A stretch of 64,000 nucleotides of DNA from Pseudomonas monsensis (GCF_014268495.2 NZ_CP077087.1:4281501-4345500), one strand, 5' to 3'. Shown: positions 24,685 to 33,859, counted from the first letter of the stretch. Numbers and translations: made by a program. Notes: generated by a model not told the origin, from the letters alone.

Positions 24685-26556
24685 TCAGAACCGCTTGATA
24701 TCCGCCTGACTCTCCAACTGCTTGCGATACGCCGCAAAGTCCTGCTGCCCCTCACGGGAAGCCAGGAAGCGACGATACTGCGCCTTCTCTTCATCCGTCG
24801 GCGCAGCCGCTTCGTTAACGCCGTTCAGGCGCACGATCACGAGACTGCCATCCGACAGCGTCACGCTGCTGAACGTCGGCTTGTCCTTGGCAGCCGGCTT
24901 CGGCATACGGAACAGCGCCTGCAGCACCGCAGGATCAACCCCCTCTTGCGCACGAGTGGCCGCAGCGGTGGCTTTCCAGCTCTGACCGTCAACCGCCTTG
25001 TCCAGCGGCGCCTTGCCCTCACGCAGATCAGCGATCAGCTTCTCCGCCTTGGTCTTGGCAGCCGCACTGGCGTGCTCTTTGGTCAACTGAGTGCGGATGG
25101 CCGCAGCGACGCTTTCCAGCGGCAGTTGAGCAGGCTTCAAGTGTTCCTTGGCACGCAGGACGATCACGGTTTCCGGATCGAGTTCGATGGCGGTGCTGTT
25201 GGCGCCTTCATCGATCACTTCGGTGCTGAAGGCTGCAGTGACCACGGCACGGTTGGCCGCAACACCTTCGCCGCCTTCACGGCCAAACGGCTTGGAGGTG
25301 TGCACGGTCAGCTTCAGATCCGCCGCTGGCTGGGCCAGGTCGGACGCTTCGAATGCGGAGTCTTCCAGTTGTTTGGTCGCCTCGACGAAACGCTGCTCGA
25401 CCTGCGAAGCTTTCAGCTCGCGAGTCAGCTTGTCTTTCAGGCTGGCCAGGGTCGGCACTTCCGGCGCTTCAACGCCCAGCAGCTTGATCAAGTGGTAGCC
25501 GAAGTCGGTGCGAACCGGACCGGACACCTGATCCTTGGCCAGCGAGTACAAGGCTTTTTCGAAAGCCGGGTCATACACGCCAGGACCTGCGTAACCCAGG
25601 TCGCCGCCATTGTTGGCCGAACCCGGATCCTGCGAGAACTCCTTGGCCAATGCTTCGAACTTCTCGCCCGTGGCCAGACGCGCCTGGACTTCTTCGATTT
25701 TCGCCTTGGCTTGAGCTTCGGTGGTCTTGTCGTTGACTTCGATCAGGATGTGCGCCGCACGACGCTGTTCCGACAGGTTGGCGATCTCTTTCTGATACGC
25801 GGCCTGCAGGTCTTCGTCCTTGACGGCAACCTGATCGAAGAACGAGGACTTCTTCAGCTCCAGGTAATCAATGACCACTTGATCCGGGGTCATGAATTCC
25901 TTGGCGTGCTCGTCGTAGTAAGCCTTGACCTCGTCGTCGGTCAGTTTGACCGCCGCCGGATCGGCCTTGACGTTCAGCGTGGCGAAATCGCGGGTCTGTT
26001 TTTCCAGACGAGCAAATGCCTGCACTTGCGCGTCGGTGACAAAACCACTGCCCGCCACACCGGCGCGCAGTTGGCCGATCAGCATTTCCTGGGCCAGCAT
26101 CTGGCGGAATTGCATACGGCTGTAGCCCAGTTGACGGATCACCTGGTCGAAACGCTCGGAACTGAACTTGCCATCCACCTGAAACTCAGGTGTCTGCAGG
26201 ATCACTTGATCCAGTGCGCCTTCGGAGAAAGCGAATTTCGACTGTTCGGCGCCTTGCAGCAACAGCTTGCGATCGATCAGACCCTTGAGGGCCGATTCGC
26301 GGAGCATTTTTTCGTCGAGCAGCGAAGCGTCGAAATCCTTGCCCAGCTGTTGCATCAGCTGACGGCGTTGCATATCAACGGCCTGGCTCAGCTCGTTCTG
26401 GCTGATTTCTTCACCATTGACTTTGGCCGCCTCATTGCTGTGAGTGGTGGCCTTGAAAATGGCATCGAAACCGGTCAGAGCCATCAGTGCAACGATGACC
26501 CCGATAATGGTCTTGGCAATCCAGCCTTGTGAATTGTCCCTGATATTCTGCAGCAT
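24685..26556 (-). CDS. ppiD: Peptidyl-prolyl isomerase / periplasmic folding factor PpiD
   Basis: This 623-residue membrane-anchored protein has one N-terminal transmembrane segment (TIIGVIVALMALTGFDAIF, residues 16-34), a SurA-like N-terminal domain, and a parvulin domain (about residues 265-365, with AAHILIEVND, DLGYAGPG and YHLIKLLG). A long C-terminal region follows. PpiD works at the periplasmic exit of the Sec translocon on outer-membrane proteins. Its position just after hupB is the usual gammaproteobacterial order. Confidence 0.95.
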   Translation of the reverse strand: MLQNIRDNSQGWIAKTIIGVIVALMALTGFDAIFKATTHSNEAAKVNGEEISQNELSQAVDMQRRQLMQQLGKDFDASLLDEKMLRESALKGLIDRKLLLQGAEQSKFAFSEGALDQVILQTPEFQVDGKFSSERFDQVIRQLGYSRMQFRQMLAQEMLIGQLRAGVAGSGFVTDAQVQAFARLEKQTRDFATLNVKADPAAVKLTDDEVKAYYDEHAKEFMTPDQVVIDYLELKKSSFFDQVAVKDEDLQAAYQKEIANLSEQRRAAHILIEVNDKTTEAQAKAKIEEVQARLATGEKFEALAKEFSQDPGSANNGGDLGYAGPGVYDPAFEKALYSLAKDQVSGPVRTDFGYHLIKLLGVEAPEVPTLASLKDKLTRELKASQVEQRFVEATKQLEDSAFEASDLAQPAADLKLTVHTSKPFGREGGEGVAANRAVVTAAFSTEVIDEGANSTAIELDPETVIVLRAKEHLKPAQLPLESVAAAIRTQLTKEHASAAAKTKAEKLIADLREGKAPLDKAVDGQSWKATAAATRAQEGVDPAVLQALFRMPKPAAKDKPTFSSVTLSDGSLVIVRLNGVNEAAAPTDEEKAQYRRFLASREGQQDFAAYRKQLESQADIKRF

Positions 26557-26626
26557 GCGTCCCCCAGAAACGGTTGAACTTCAAAATTTGGCAACCGTGG
26601 AGCGTGGGTAGAATCCGGATAGAAGA

Positions 26627-26650
26627 AAGGCGCATCCGAGGATGCGCCTT
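26627..26650 (-). terminator. Hairpin between the tRNA-like sequence and ppiD
   Basis: The perfect stem AAGGCGCATCC / GGATGCGCCTT has a 2-3-base loop. Read leftward it is followed by TTCTATCC with only a short U-rich tail. It lies between hupB and ppiD and may end hupB transcripts. Confidence 0.7.
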
Positions 26651-26658
26651 CTCGTAAC

Positions 26659-26734
26659 TGGCGGAGCGGACAGGGCTCGAACCCTCGATCCCGGCGTTAC
26701 AGGCAACTGCATCAGCTACCTGCTCTACCGCTCC
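26659..26734 (-). pseudogene. Degenerate tRNA-Asp-like sequence with GTA anticodon position
   Basis: The 76 nt read leftward match tRNA-Asp at both ends. The acceptor stem GGAGCGG / CCGCTCC, the 3' CCA, the T-loop TTCGAGC and the GCCTGTxACGCCGGG anticodon half are recognisable. However, the D-arm is rearranged, the 5' anticodon stem no longer pairs (GTTGC versus GCCGG), the T stem has mismatches and the anticodon position reads GTA, not GTC. It is probably a decayed tRNA, or a tRNA-derived RNA, between hupB and ppiD. Confidence 0.6.
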
Positions 26735-26783
26735 GCTGCCAAGTCAGGCATGACCCCGACCCGGATGGGTAAAAACCTGAAAC

Positions 26784-27056
26784 TTAGTTAACAGCTTCTT
26801 TCAGAGCTTTACCGGCTTTGAAACCTGGCTTCTTGGCAGCCGGGATTTCCAGAGTCTTGCCAGTCTGTGGGTTACGACCGGTACGAGCCGGGCGATCAGT
26901 CACGGAGAACGTACCGAAACCAACCAGAACAACGGAGTCGCCAGCCTTCAGAGCGCCAGTGACGGATTCGATTACAGCGTCCAGCGCACGGCCAGCAGCA
27001 GCTTTCGGGATATCAGCGGATGCAGCGATAGCATCAATCAGTTCCGACTTGTTCAC
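26784..27056 (-). CDS. hupB: Nucleoid protein HU-beta
   Basis: This 90-residue protein starts MNKSELIDAIAASADIPKAA and has the DNA-binding arm GFGTFSVTDRPARTGRNPQTG. HU binds and bends DNA without strict sequence need. It lies immediately downstream of lon as in other gammaproteobacteria. The 148-bp gap 27057-27204 holds its promoter and shows no gene. Confidence 0.97.
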   Translation of the reverse strand: MNKSELIDAIAASADIPKAAAGRALDAVIESVTGALKAGDSVVLVGFGTFSVTDRPARTGRNPQTGKTLEIPAAKKPGFKAGKALKEAVN

Positions 27057-27204
27057 TCTAAGTCCCCTTATATCTATTTTGAGATGATTCTAAGTTTTTT
27101 GGTGAAAGCAAAAACGAGTGCTGAATGGCCTACAGACACTTAAGAGCCGCTTTATAACAAGGGCTCTAAAAAGCTGTCAAGGAAGCCCCCCAGGCAAAAA
27201 CGTA

Positions 27205-29601
27205 TTAATGCGTGCTAATTCTTTCCTTAGAGTCAGACTCACGTTTTTCGTCCTTGGCAACTATCTCCGGAGCCACATCCGGCAAGGGCTCCGGCGCGTA
27301 TTGCAGCGCAATTTGCAGGACCTCGTCAATCCATTTAACCGGTTTAATCTGCAGATCCTGCTTGATATTGTCAGGAATCTCCTTCAGATCGCGCACGTTC
27401 TCTTCCGGAATAATCACAATCTTGATTCCGCCGCGGTGAGCCGCGAGCAGTTTTTCCTTCAGGCCACCGATTGCCAGTACCTGACCACGCAAAGTGATTT
27501 CACCCGTCATGGCCACATCGGCGCGCACCGGAATGCCGGTCAATGCCGACACCAGCGCCGTGCACATGCCTACGCCGGCGCTAGGACCGTCTTTCGGGGT
27601 CGCCCCTTCCGGCATGTGAATGTGCGTGTCGCGCTTCTCGTGGAAGTCCAAGGGAATGCCCAGGCTCTTGGCACGGCTGCGGACAACGGTGAGCGCTGCT
27701 GTGATCGATTCGACCATCACATCGCCCAGCGAACCGGTCTTGATCAACTGCCCCTTGCCCGGTACGACTGCGGCTTCGATAGTCAGCAATTCGCCGCCAA
27801 CCTGAGTCCAGGCGAGGCCCGTCACCTGTCCGATCTGATCCTGTTGCTCGGCCAGACCGTAGCGGAACTTGCGCACACCGAGGAAGTGTTCCAGCAGATC
27901 AGCTGTCACTTTCACCGAGAAGCGTTTTTCCAGCGCGTGTTCTTTCACGGCCTTGCGGCAGACCTTGGCGATCTGACGTTCGAGGCCCCGCACACCGGCT
28001 TCACGAGTGTAGTAACGGATAATGTCGCGGATCGCTTCTTCGTCGAATTCCAGCTCGCCCTTCTTCAGACCATTGGCAGCGATCTGTTTTGGCGACAGGT
28101 ATTTGACAGCAATGTTGATCTTTTCGTCTTCGGTGTAGCCCGGCAGGCGAATGACTTCCATCCGGTCCAGCAATGCCGGCGGAATGTTCATCGAGTTCGA
28201 GGTGCACAGGAACATCACGTCCGACAAATCGTAATCGACTTCAAGATAGTGATCGTTGAAGTTGTGGTTCTGCTCCGGATCGAGTACTTCCAGCAGCGCC
28301 GAAGCCGGATCGCCACGCATGTCACTGCCCATTTTGTCGATTTCATCGAGCAGGAACAGCGGGTTGCGCACGCCCACTTTTGTCATCTTTTGAATCAATC
28401 TTCCTGGCATCGAACCGATGTAAGTCCGGCGGTGACCACGAATTTCCGCTTCGTCACGCACGCCACCCAGGGCCATCCGCACGAATTTACGGTTGGTAGC
28501 ATGAGCGATCGACTCGGCCAACGAGGTTTTACCCACGCCCGGAGGACCGACCAGGCACAACACCGGACCACGGATCTTCTTCACGCGCTTCTGCACGGCG
28601 AGGTACTCAAGGATACGCTCCTTGACCTCTTCCAGACCGTAGTGATCGGCATCGAGAATGTCTTCTGCGCGCGCCAGGTCAAGGCGCACCTTGCTCTGCG
28701 CCTTCCACGGCACTTGCACCAGCCAGTCGATGTAGGAGCGCACCACGGTGGCTTCTGCAGACATCGGCGACATCTGCTTGAGTTTGTTCAGCTCCGCAGT
28801 GGCCTTGGCCAATGCGTCTTTCGGCAGACCGGCAGCGTCGATACGCTTTTTCAGGTCTTCGATCTCGTTGTGGCCTTCGTCGCTGTCGCCCAGCTCTTTC
28901 TGAATGGCCTTCATCTGCTCATTCAGGTAGTACTCGCGCTGACTGCGCTCCATTTGCTTTTTGACGCGACCACGAATGCGTTTTTCAACTTGCAGCAGGT
29001 CGATCTCGGCATCCAGCAAGGCCAGAACGTGCTCGACCCGGGCCGACAAATCGATGATTTCGAGGATTTCCTGCTTCTGCTCGATTTTCAGCGCCATGTG
29101 CGCCGCCATGGTGTCGACCAGGCGACCCGGTTCATCAATGCTGTTGAGCGACGACAGGACTTCAGCCGGGACTTTCTTGCCCAACTGCACATATTGTTCG
29201 AACTGCGACAGCAGCGTGCGCACGAACACTTCGGATTCGCGCTCGGCGGCATCGACTTCTTCGATCAGCGAGACTTCGGCACGGCAATGCCCGTCAATCA
29301 CGCTGAAGCGTTCAACGGTACCGCGCTGCTCACCTTCGACCAGCACCTTGACGGTGCCGTCAGGCAGCTTGAGCAGCTGCAAAACAGTGGCAATGGTACC
29401 TACGCGATAGAGAGCATCTTCACCGGGATCGTCATCAGCCGGATTTCTCTGGGCCAGCAGGAGGATCTGCTTGTCGCCCGTCATCGCTGCCTCGAGAGCT
29501 TCGATGGATTTCTCGCGCCCCACGAACAGCGGGATAACCATGTGCGGATACACCACGACATCACGCAATGGCAGGAGAGGCAATTCGATGGTTGTCTTCA
29601 T
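27205..29601 (-). CDS. lon: ATP-dependent protease Lon
   Basis: This 798-residue cytoplasmic protease has a Lon N-terminal domain (LPLLPLRDVVVYPHMVIPLF at residues 6-25), an AAA+ module with Walker A GPPGVGKTSLAES (about 352-364) and Walker B LFLLDEIDK, and a protease domain whose Ser lies in KDGPSAGVGM with the Lys in GGLKEKLLAAHRGGIK. It degrades misfolded proteins and short-lived regulators. Length matches the main Pseudomonas Lon. A sigma-32-like promoter is expected for this gene, but none was clear in the 163-bp gap upstream. Confidence 0.98.
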   Translation of the reverse strand: MKTTIELPLLPLRDVVVYPHMVIPLFVGREKSIEALEAAMTGDKQILLLAQRNPADDDPGEDALYRVGTIATVLQLLKLPDGTVKVLVEGEQRGTVERFSVIDGHCRAEVSLIEEVDAAERESEVFVRTLLSQFEQYVQLGKKVPAEVLSSLNSIDEPGRLVDTMAAHMALKIEQKQEILEIIDLSARVEHVLALLDAEIDLLQVEKRIRGRVKKQMERSQREYYLNEQMKAIQKELGDSDEGHNEIEDLKKRIDAAGLPKDALAKATAELNKLKQMSPMSAEATVVRSYIDWLVQVPWKAQSKVRLDLARAEDILDADHYGLEEVKERILEYLAVQKRVKKIRGPVLCLVGPPGVGKTSLAESIAHATNRKFVRMALGGVRDEAEIRGHRRTYIGSMPGRLIQKMTKVGVRNPLFLLDEIDKMGSDMRGDPASALLEVLDPEQNHNFNDHYLEVDYDLSDVMFLCTSNSMNIPPALLDRMEVIRLPGYTEDEKINIAVKYLSPKQIAANGLKKGELEFDEEAIRDIIRYYTREAGVRGLERQIAKVCRKAVKEHALEKRFSVKVTADLLEHFLGVRKFRYGLAEQQDQIGQVTGLAWTQVGGELLTIEAAVVPGKGQLIKTGSLGDVMVESITAALTVVRSRAKSLGIPLDFHEKRDTHIHMPEGATPKDGPSAGVGMCTALVSALTGIPVRADVAMTGEITLRGQVLAIGGLKEKLLAAHRGGIKIVIIPEENVRDLKEIPDNIKQDLQIKPVKWIDEVLQIALQYAPEPLPDVAPEIVAKDEKRESDSKERISTH

Positions 29602-29711
29602 GATTTCGCCTCTACGGCGGCCATATGGCCGTAATCAGATGGAATTAAGCTTGAAACCAAGATGGGGTCTGCCTTGAAAAAAAACAAGCGCAAAGCGGAT
29701 GTAAAAAACAA

Positions 29712-29740
29712 CATAAAAAAAAAGAGGCCCGAAGGCCCCT
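29712..29740 (-). terminator. Terminator of clpX
   Basis: Read leftward, GGGGCC-TTCG-GGCCTC forms a tetraloop hairpin followed by nine T residues, about 30 bp after the clpX stop. Confidence 0.9.
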
Positions 29741-29764
29741 TCCTTATTGCAGCAGAGTGGACGC

Positions 29765-31048
29765 TTAGGCGTCCGGCGCTGCCTTGGCCGTCGGCTCACT
29801 GTTTTCGTAGATATACAGTGGCTTGGACTTGCCTTCGATGACGCTTTCATCGATCACGACTTTGCTCACCTCGGACTGCGAGGGGATTTCATACATCGTG
29901 TCGAGCAGTACACCTTCGAGAATCGAACGCAGGCCACGGGCACCGGTTTTACGCTCCAGGGCTCGCTTGGCGACCGATTTCAGTGCGTCGGTCCGGAACT
30001 CCAGATCCACGCCTTCCATCTCGAACAGCTTGGCATACTGTTTGGTCAGAGCATTTTTCGGCTCAGTGAGAATCTGCATCAGCGCAGCCTCGTCGAGCTC
30101 GTCGAGCGTTGCAAGAACCGGCAGACGACCGACGAACTCCGGGATCAGACCGAACTTGACCAGATCGTCAGGCTCGACTTCACGCAGGGATTCACCGACT
30201 TTCTTGCCTTCTTCCTTGCTGCGCACTTCTGCGTTGAAACCGATGCCACCCTTGGTGGAACGGTTCTGGATAACCTTCTCGAGACCCGAGAATGCACCAC
30301 CGCAGATGAACAGGATGTTACGGGTGTCGACCTGCAGGAATTCCTGCTGCGGATGCTTGCGGCCACCTTGCGGCGGAACGGAAGCGACCGTGCCTTCGAT
30401 CAACTTGAGCAAGGCCTGCTGCACGCCCTCACCGGAAACATCGCGGGTGATCGACGGGTTGTCGGACTTGCGGGAAATCTTGTCGATTTCGTCGATGTAG
30501 ACAATGCCCATCTGGGCTTTTTCTACATCGTAGTCACATTTCTGCAACAGCTTCTGAATGATGTTCTCGACATCTTCACCTACGTAACCGGCCTCGGTGA
30601 GGGTGGTTGCGTCGGCGATGGTGAACGGAACGTTCAGCAAGCGGGCCAGCGTTTCGGCCAGCAGGGTCTTACCCGAGCCGGTCGGGCCGATCAGCAGGAT
30701 GTTGCTCTTGCCGAGTTCGACGTCGTCAGCCTTTTTGTCACGCTGATTCAGGCGCTTGTAGTGGTTGTACACCGCTACGGCCAAAACCTTTTTTGCACGC
30801 TCCTGACCAATGACGTACTGGTCAAGGATGCCGCTGATTTCTTTAGGCGAAGGCAATTTATGCGCGCTGCTTTCGGCCTGGGCTTCCTGCACCTCCTCGC
30901 GGATGATGTCATTGCACAGGTCGACGCACTCGTCGCAGATAAAGACCGAGGGGCCGGCAATCAATTTGCGCACTTCATGCTGGCTTTTGCCACAGAAGGA
31001 GCAATAGAGCAGCTTGCCGTTGTCCTCGCCGTTGCGGGTGTCAGTCAT
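29765..31048 (-). CDS. clpX: ATP-dependent Clp protease ATP-binding subunit ClpX
   Basis: This 427-residue AAA+ unfoldase has an N-terminal zinc-binding domain with four cysteines (CSFCGKSQ... FICDEC, residues about 16-42), Walker A LIGPTGSGKTLLAET and Walker B VYIDEIDKI, plus the IGF-type loop GIGFNAEV. It unfolds substrates for ClpP. The start at 31048 (MTDTRNGEDNGKL) matches the conserved N-terminus; longer starts add unrelated residues. It lies 113 bp after clpP with a weak hairpin between. Confidence 0.97.
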   Translation of the reverse strand: MTDTRNGEDNGKLLYCSFCGKSQHEVRKLIAGPSVFICDECVDLCNDIIREEVQEAQAESSAHKLPSPKEISGILDQYVIGQERAKKVLAVAVYNHYKRLNQRDKKADDVELGKSNILLIGPTGSGKTLLAETLARLLNVPFTIADATTLTEAGYVGEDVENIIQKLLQKCDYDVEKAQMGIVYIDEIDKISRKSDNPSITRDVSGEGVQQALLKLIEGTVASVPPQGGRKHPQQEFLQVDTRNILFICGGAFSGLEKVIQNRSTKGGIGFNAEVRSKEEGKKVGESLREVEPDDLVKFGLIPEFVGRLPVLATLDELDEAALMQILTEPKNALTKQYAKLFEMEGVDLEFRTDALKSVAKRALERKTGARGLRSILEGVLLDTMYEIPSQSEVSKVVIDESVIEGKSKPLYIYENSEPTAKAAPDA

Positions 31049-31096
31049 TCGTTCGATCCAAATCCGATAGGCTTGCAACACAAGATGAAGGCTATT

Positions 31097-31116
31097 GCGG
31101 GCTTTTTCAAGCCCGC
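31097..31116 (-). terminator. Hairpin between clpP and clpX
   Basis: GCGGGCTT-GAAA-AAGCCCGC forms a tight stem with a GNRA tetraloop and no U-run. It is more likely a partial attenuator or RNA stabiliser than a full terminator, allowing clpX read-through from clpP. Confidence 0.6.
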
Positions 31117-31161
31117 TGGTGATCAGACCAGCCGACCAAGCCTGTTTTGAGCTGCTTATTT

Positions 31162-31797
31162 TTAAGCTGGACGCTGATTGATCACTTCATCGATCAGACC
31201 GTATTCCTTCGCAGCTTCTGCACTCATGAAGTTGTCGCGGTTGGTATCGCGCTCGATTTCTTCCAGAGTACGGCCGCTGTGCTTGGCCATCAGCGTGTTC
31301 AGACGCTCGCGAATGAAGAGGATTTCCTTGGCATGGATTTCGATGTCCGACGCCTGGCCCTGGAAACCGCCCAGTGGCTGGTGAATCATCACGCGCGAGT
31401 TTGGCAGGCAGAAACGCTTGCCCGGCGCACCGGCAGTCAGCAGGAACGCGCCCATGCTGCAGGCCTGACCGATGCAAGTGGTCGATACGTTGGGTTTGAT
31501 GAACTGCATGGTGTCGTAGATCGACATGCCCGCTGTCACCGAACCGCCCGGGGAGTTGATATAGAGATGGATGTCCTTGTCCGGGTTTTCCGCTTCAAGG
31601 AACAGCAATTGCGCACAGATCAGGTTGGCCATGTAGTCCTCTACAGGACCCACCAGAAAGATTACACGCTCCTTCAGAAGGCGCGAGTAGATGTCATAGG
31701 CGCGCTCGCCACGAGCAGATTGCTCGACAACCATCGGGACCAGGCCGCCTGCGGCCTGGATATCAGAGTTCTGCTGAATATACGAATTACGGAACAT
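31162..31797 (-). CDS. clpP: ATP-dependent Clp protease proteolytic subunit ClpP
   Basis: This 211-residue serine protease has its catalytic Ser in GQACSMGAFLLTAG, His in SRVMIHQPLGG and Asp in ERDTNRDNFM. It forms tetradecameric barrels that take substrates from ClpX or ClpA. The propeptide-like N-terminus (MFRNSYIQQNSDIQA) precedes the mature start. It sits between tig and clpX as usual. Confidence 0.98.
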   Translation of the reverse strand: MFRNSYIQQNSDIQAAGGLVPMVVEQSARGERAYDIYSRLLKERVIFLVGPVEDYMANLICAQLLFLEAENPDKDIHLYINSPGGSVTAGMSIYDTMQFIKPNVSTTCIGQACSMGAFLLTAGAPGKRFCLPNSRVMIHQPLGGFQGQASDIEIHAKEILFIRERLNTLMAKHSGRTLEEIERDTNRDNFMSAEAAKEYGLIDEVINQRPA

Positions 31798-31836
31798 GCT
31801 CTGCAGTCACTCCCAAATAGTTATGTCTTGAATACG

Positions 31837-31864
31837 CATAAGCCAGCTCGAGAGCTGGCTTATG
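31837..31864. repeat. Perfect 28-bp palindrome between tig and clpP
   Basis: CATAAGCCAGCTCG and its exact inverse CGAGCTGGCTTATG abut with no loop. No U-run follows, so it may be an RNA structure between tig and clpP or a protein-binding site. Confidence 0.75.
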
Positions 31865-31889
31865 GTGTGCACTTCTAACGCAAAAACAA

Positions 31890-33200
31890 TCAGTCGGCTT
31901 TTGGAGCTTCTACCGGCTTGACCGCTTCTTCGTAAGAGACCGATTTGTCGGTCACGCTAGCTTTCTGCAGAACAGTATCCACAACTTGTTCTTCCAGCAC
32001 AACCGAACGCACTTCGTTCAGTTGCTGCTCGTTCTTGTAGTACCAGGACACGACCTGCTCAGGCTCTTGATAAGCCGAAGCCATTTCCTGAATCATGTCA
32101 CGAACACGAGCTTCGTCAGGCTTCAGGTCGAACTGCTTGACCACTTCAGCCACGATCAGGCCCAGCACGACGCGGCGCTTGGCTTGCTCTTCGAACAGCT
32201 CGGCCGGCAGTTGGTCAGGCTTGATGTTGCCACCGAACTGCTGAACAGCCTGCACGCGCAGACGGTCAACTTCGTTGGACAGCAGCGCCTTTGGCACTTC
32301 GATCGGGTTGGTGGCCAGCAGACCGTCCATGACCTGATTCTTGACCTTGGACTTGATCGCCTGACGCAGTTCACGCTCCATGTTCTTGCGAACTTCGGTG
32401 CGGAAACCGTCGATGCCGCTTTCCTTGATGCCGAATTGAGCGAAGAACTCTTCGTTCAGCTCTGGCAGTTTTGGCTCGGAAACGGTGTTGACCGTCACGG
32501 TGAACTCGGCGGTTTTGCCAGCCAGGTCCAGGTTCTGATAGTCCTCTGGGAAGGTCAGGTTCAGAACGCGCTCTTCACCGGCTTTAGCGCCAACCAGGCC
32601 TTCTTCGAAGCCAGGGATCATGCGACCGGAACCCAGCACCAGCTGAGTGCCTTTGGCGGAGCCGCCAGCGAATGCTTCGCCGTCAACCTTGCCAACGAAA
32701 TCGATGTTCAGCTGATCTTCGTTCTGGGCAGCACGATCGGCCACTTCGAAACGGGTGTTCTGCTTGCGCAGGATGTCGAGCATTTTGTCCAGGTCAGCGT
32801 CAGCCACGTCAGCGCTCAGGCGCTCAACGGTGATGCCTTCGAAACCGGCAACGGTGAACTCAGGGAACACTTCGAATACGGCTACGTATTCCAGGTCTTT
32901 GCCAGCTTCGAGCGACTTCGGCTCGATCGACGGCGAACCGGCCGGGTTCAGCTTCTGCTCAACCACAGCTTCGTAAAAGGAGGACTGGATCACGTCGCCT
33001 ACAGCTTCCTGGCGAGCATCAGCACCGAAACGGCGCTTGATTTCGCTCATTGGCACTTTGCCTGGACGGAAGCCAGCAATCTTGGCCTTTTGGGCGGTCT
33101 GCTGCAGACGCTTGTTGACCTGAGTCTCGATGCGCTCAGCCGGCACGGTGACGCTCATGCGGCGCTCGAGAGCAGTAGTATTTTCAACAGAAACTTGCAT
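31890..33200 (-). CDS. tig: Trigger factor (ribosome-associated chaperone and prolyl isomerase)
   Basis: This 436-residue protein has the N-terminal ribosome-binding domain with the signature GFRPGKVPMSEIKRRFG (about residues 43-60), a central FKBP-type isomerase domain (about 150-245, FVGKVDGEAFAGG, GMIPGFEEGLVG) and a C-terminal chaperone arm. It meets nascent chains at the tunnel exit. The ATG at 33200 gives MQVSVENTTALERR, the conserved start; longer starts are not supported. Confidence 0.97.
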   Translation of the reverse strand: MQVSVENTTALERRMSVTVPAERIETQVNKRLQQTAQKAKIAGFRPGKVPMSEIKRRFGADARQEAVGDVIQSSFYEAVVEQKLNPAGSPSIEPKSLEAGKDLEYVAVFEVFPEFTVAGFEGITVERLSADVADADLDKMLDILRKQNTRFEVADRAAQNEDQLNIDFVGKVDGEAFAGGSAKGTQLVLGSGRMIPGFEEGLVGAKAGEERVLNLTFPEDYQNLDLAGKTAEFTVTVNTVSEPKLPELNEEFFAQFGIKESGIDGFRTEVRKNMERELRQAIKSKVKNQVMDGLLATNPIEVPKALLSNEVDRLRVQAVQQFGGNIKPDQLPAELFEEQAKRRVVLGLIVAEVVKQFDLKPDEARVRDMIQEMASAYQEPEQVVSWYYKNEQQLNEVRSVVLEEQVVDTVLQKASVTDKSVSYEEAVKPVEAPKAD

Positions 33201-33399
33201 GGATATTCCTCGTTGCACAGACGTTAGCCGGCCGTTTCCGACCCCAGAATCAAGGGCATGCATTCTAGTGGGTCAAACTCAAGAAGTCACCCTACTGAAA
33301 ACGGGTAAAAAAACAGCAGGCAATTTATCGGGACCGCCGCACGAATACAGCACGCCCCACAGGCGAATACAACCAATCACGCCAGGGCTCTGCGCCAAC

Positions 33400-33419
33400 C
33401 TCTTCTATATATAGAAGAG
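33400..33419. promoter_or_regulatory. Perfect 20-bp AT-rich palindrome upstream of tig
   Basis: CTCTTCTATA and its exact inverse TATAGAAGAG abut at 33400-33419, about 200 bp upstream of the tig start. It could be an operator or a site of DNA bending. The rest of 33201-33565 shows no gene. Confidence 0.55.
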
Positions 33420-33565
33420 ACTGCCAATCACTCCCTGACGACCGCTCCCGCAAGCAGGACCGGCAAGCAGCGCAGCGTCATCGTGGCGCACAAATACGAC
33501 GAACTGCCCTACTCCTGCGACCTGAAACCGGCAATCGCCGGATTTCCAAACCACTAAAACAAAAA

Positions 33566-33597
33566 AGGCGCCAGACTGTTAAATCTGGCGCCTTTCG
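33566..33597 (-). terminator. Terminator of the tRNA operon
   Basis: Leftward, AAAGGCGCCAGA-TTTAACAG-TCTGGCGCC is followed by a TTTTTT run just after the second tRNA-His gene. Confidence 0.88.
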
Positions 33598-33602
33598 AAA
33601 TA

Positions 33603-33678
33603 TGGGGTGGACGATGGGGATCGAACCCACGACAACGGGAGTCACAATCCCGTGCTCTACCAACTGAGCTACGCCCAC
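33603..33678 (-). tRNA. tRNA-His (GTG), distal copy
   Basis: The leftward strand gives GTGGGCGTAGCTCAGTTGG ... with anticodon GTG and T-loop TTCGATC, and ends CCCCA. The acceptor GTGGGCG pairs with CGTCCAC. A genomic G at 33679 provides the extra G-1 typical of His tRNA. The sequence is identical to the copy at 33898-33973. Confidence 0.97.
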
Positions 33679-33755
33679 CATATTGCGTAACAAAAAAGCC
33701 AAATAACTTCTTTGTTGAAACCCCACCCGGCACAAGGCATGAATGAAGCTTTAAT

Positions 33756-33840
33756 TGGTGCGGATGAAGAGACTCGAACTCTTACGCCTCGCGGCGCTGG
33801 AACCTAAATCCAGTGTGTCTACCAATTCCACCACATCCGC
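33756..33840 (-). tRNA. tRNA-Leu (TAG)
   Basis: This 85-nt class II tRNA starts GCGGATGTGGTGGAATTGG, has anticodon TAG (GATTTAGGT), a long variable arm (CGCCGCGAGGCGT), T-loop TTCGAGT and encoded CCA. It is third in the leftward tRNA operon. Confidence 0.97.
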
Positions 33841-33859
33841 AGATGAAGCTTTTAAAGCA

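Noticed and set aside
27118..29634. Long rightward open frame of 838 codons
   Set aside because: It is the exact antisense of lon, whose protein is fully convincing. High-GC codon use leaves the opposite frame open.
29640..29685. Sigma-32-like promoter of lon
   Set aside because: CTTGAAA and ATGGGG are present but on the strand opposite to lon and in the wrong order for leftward transcription.
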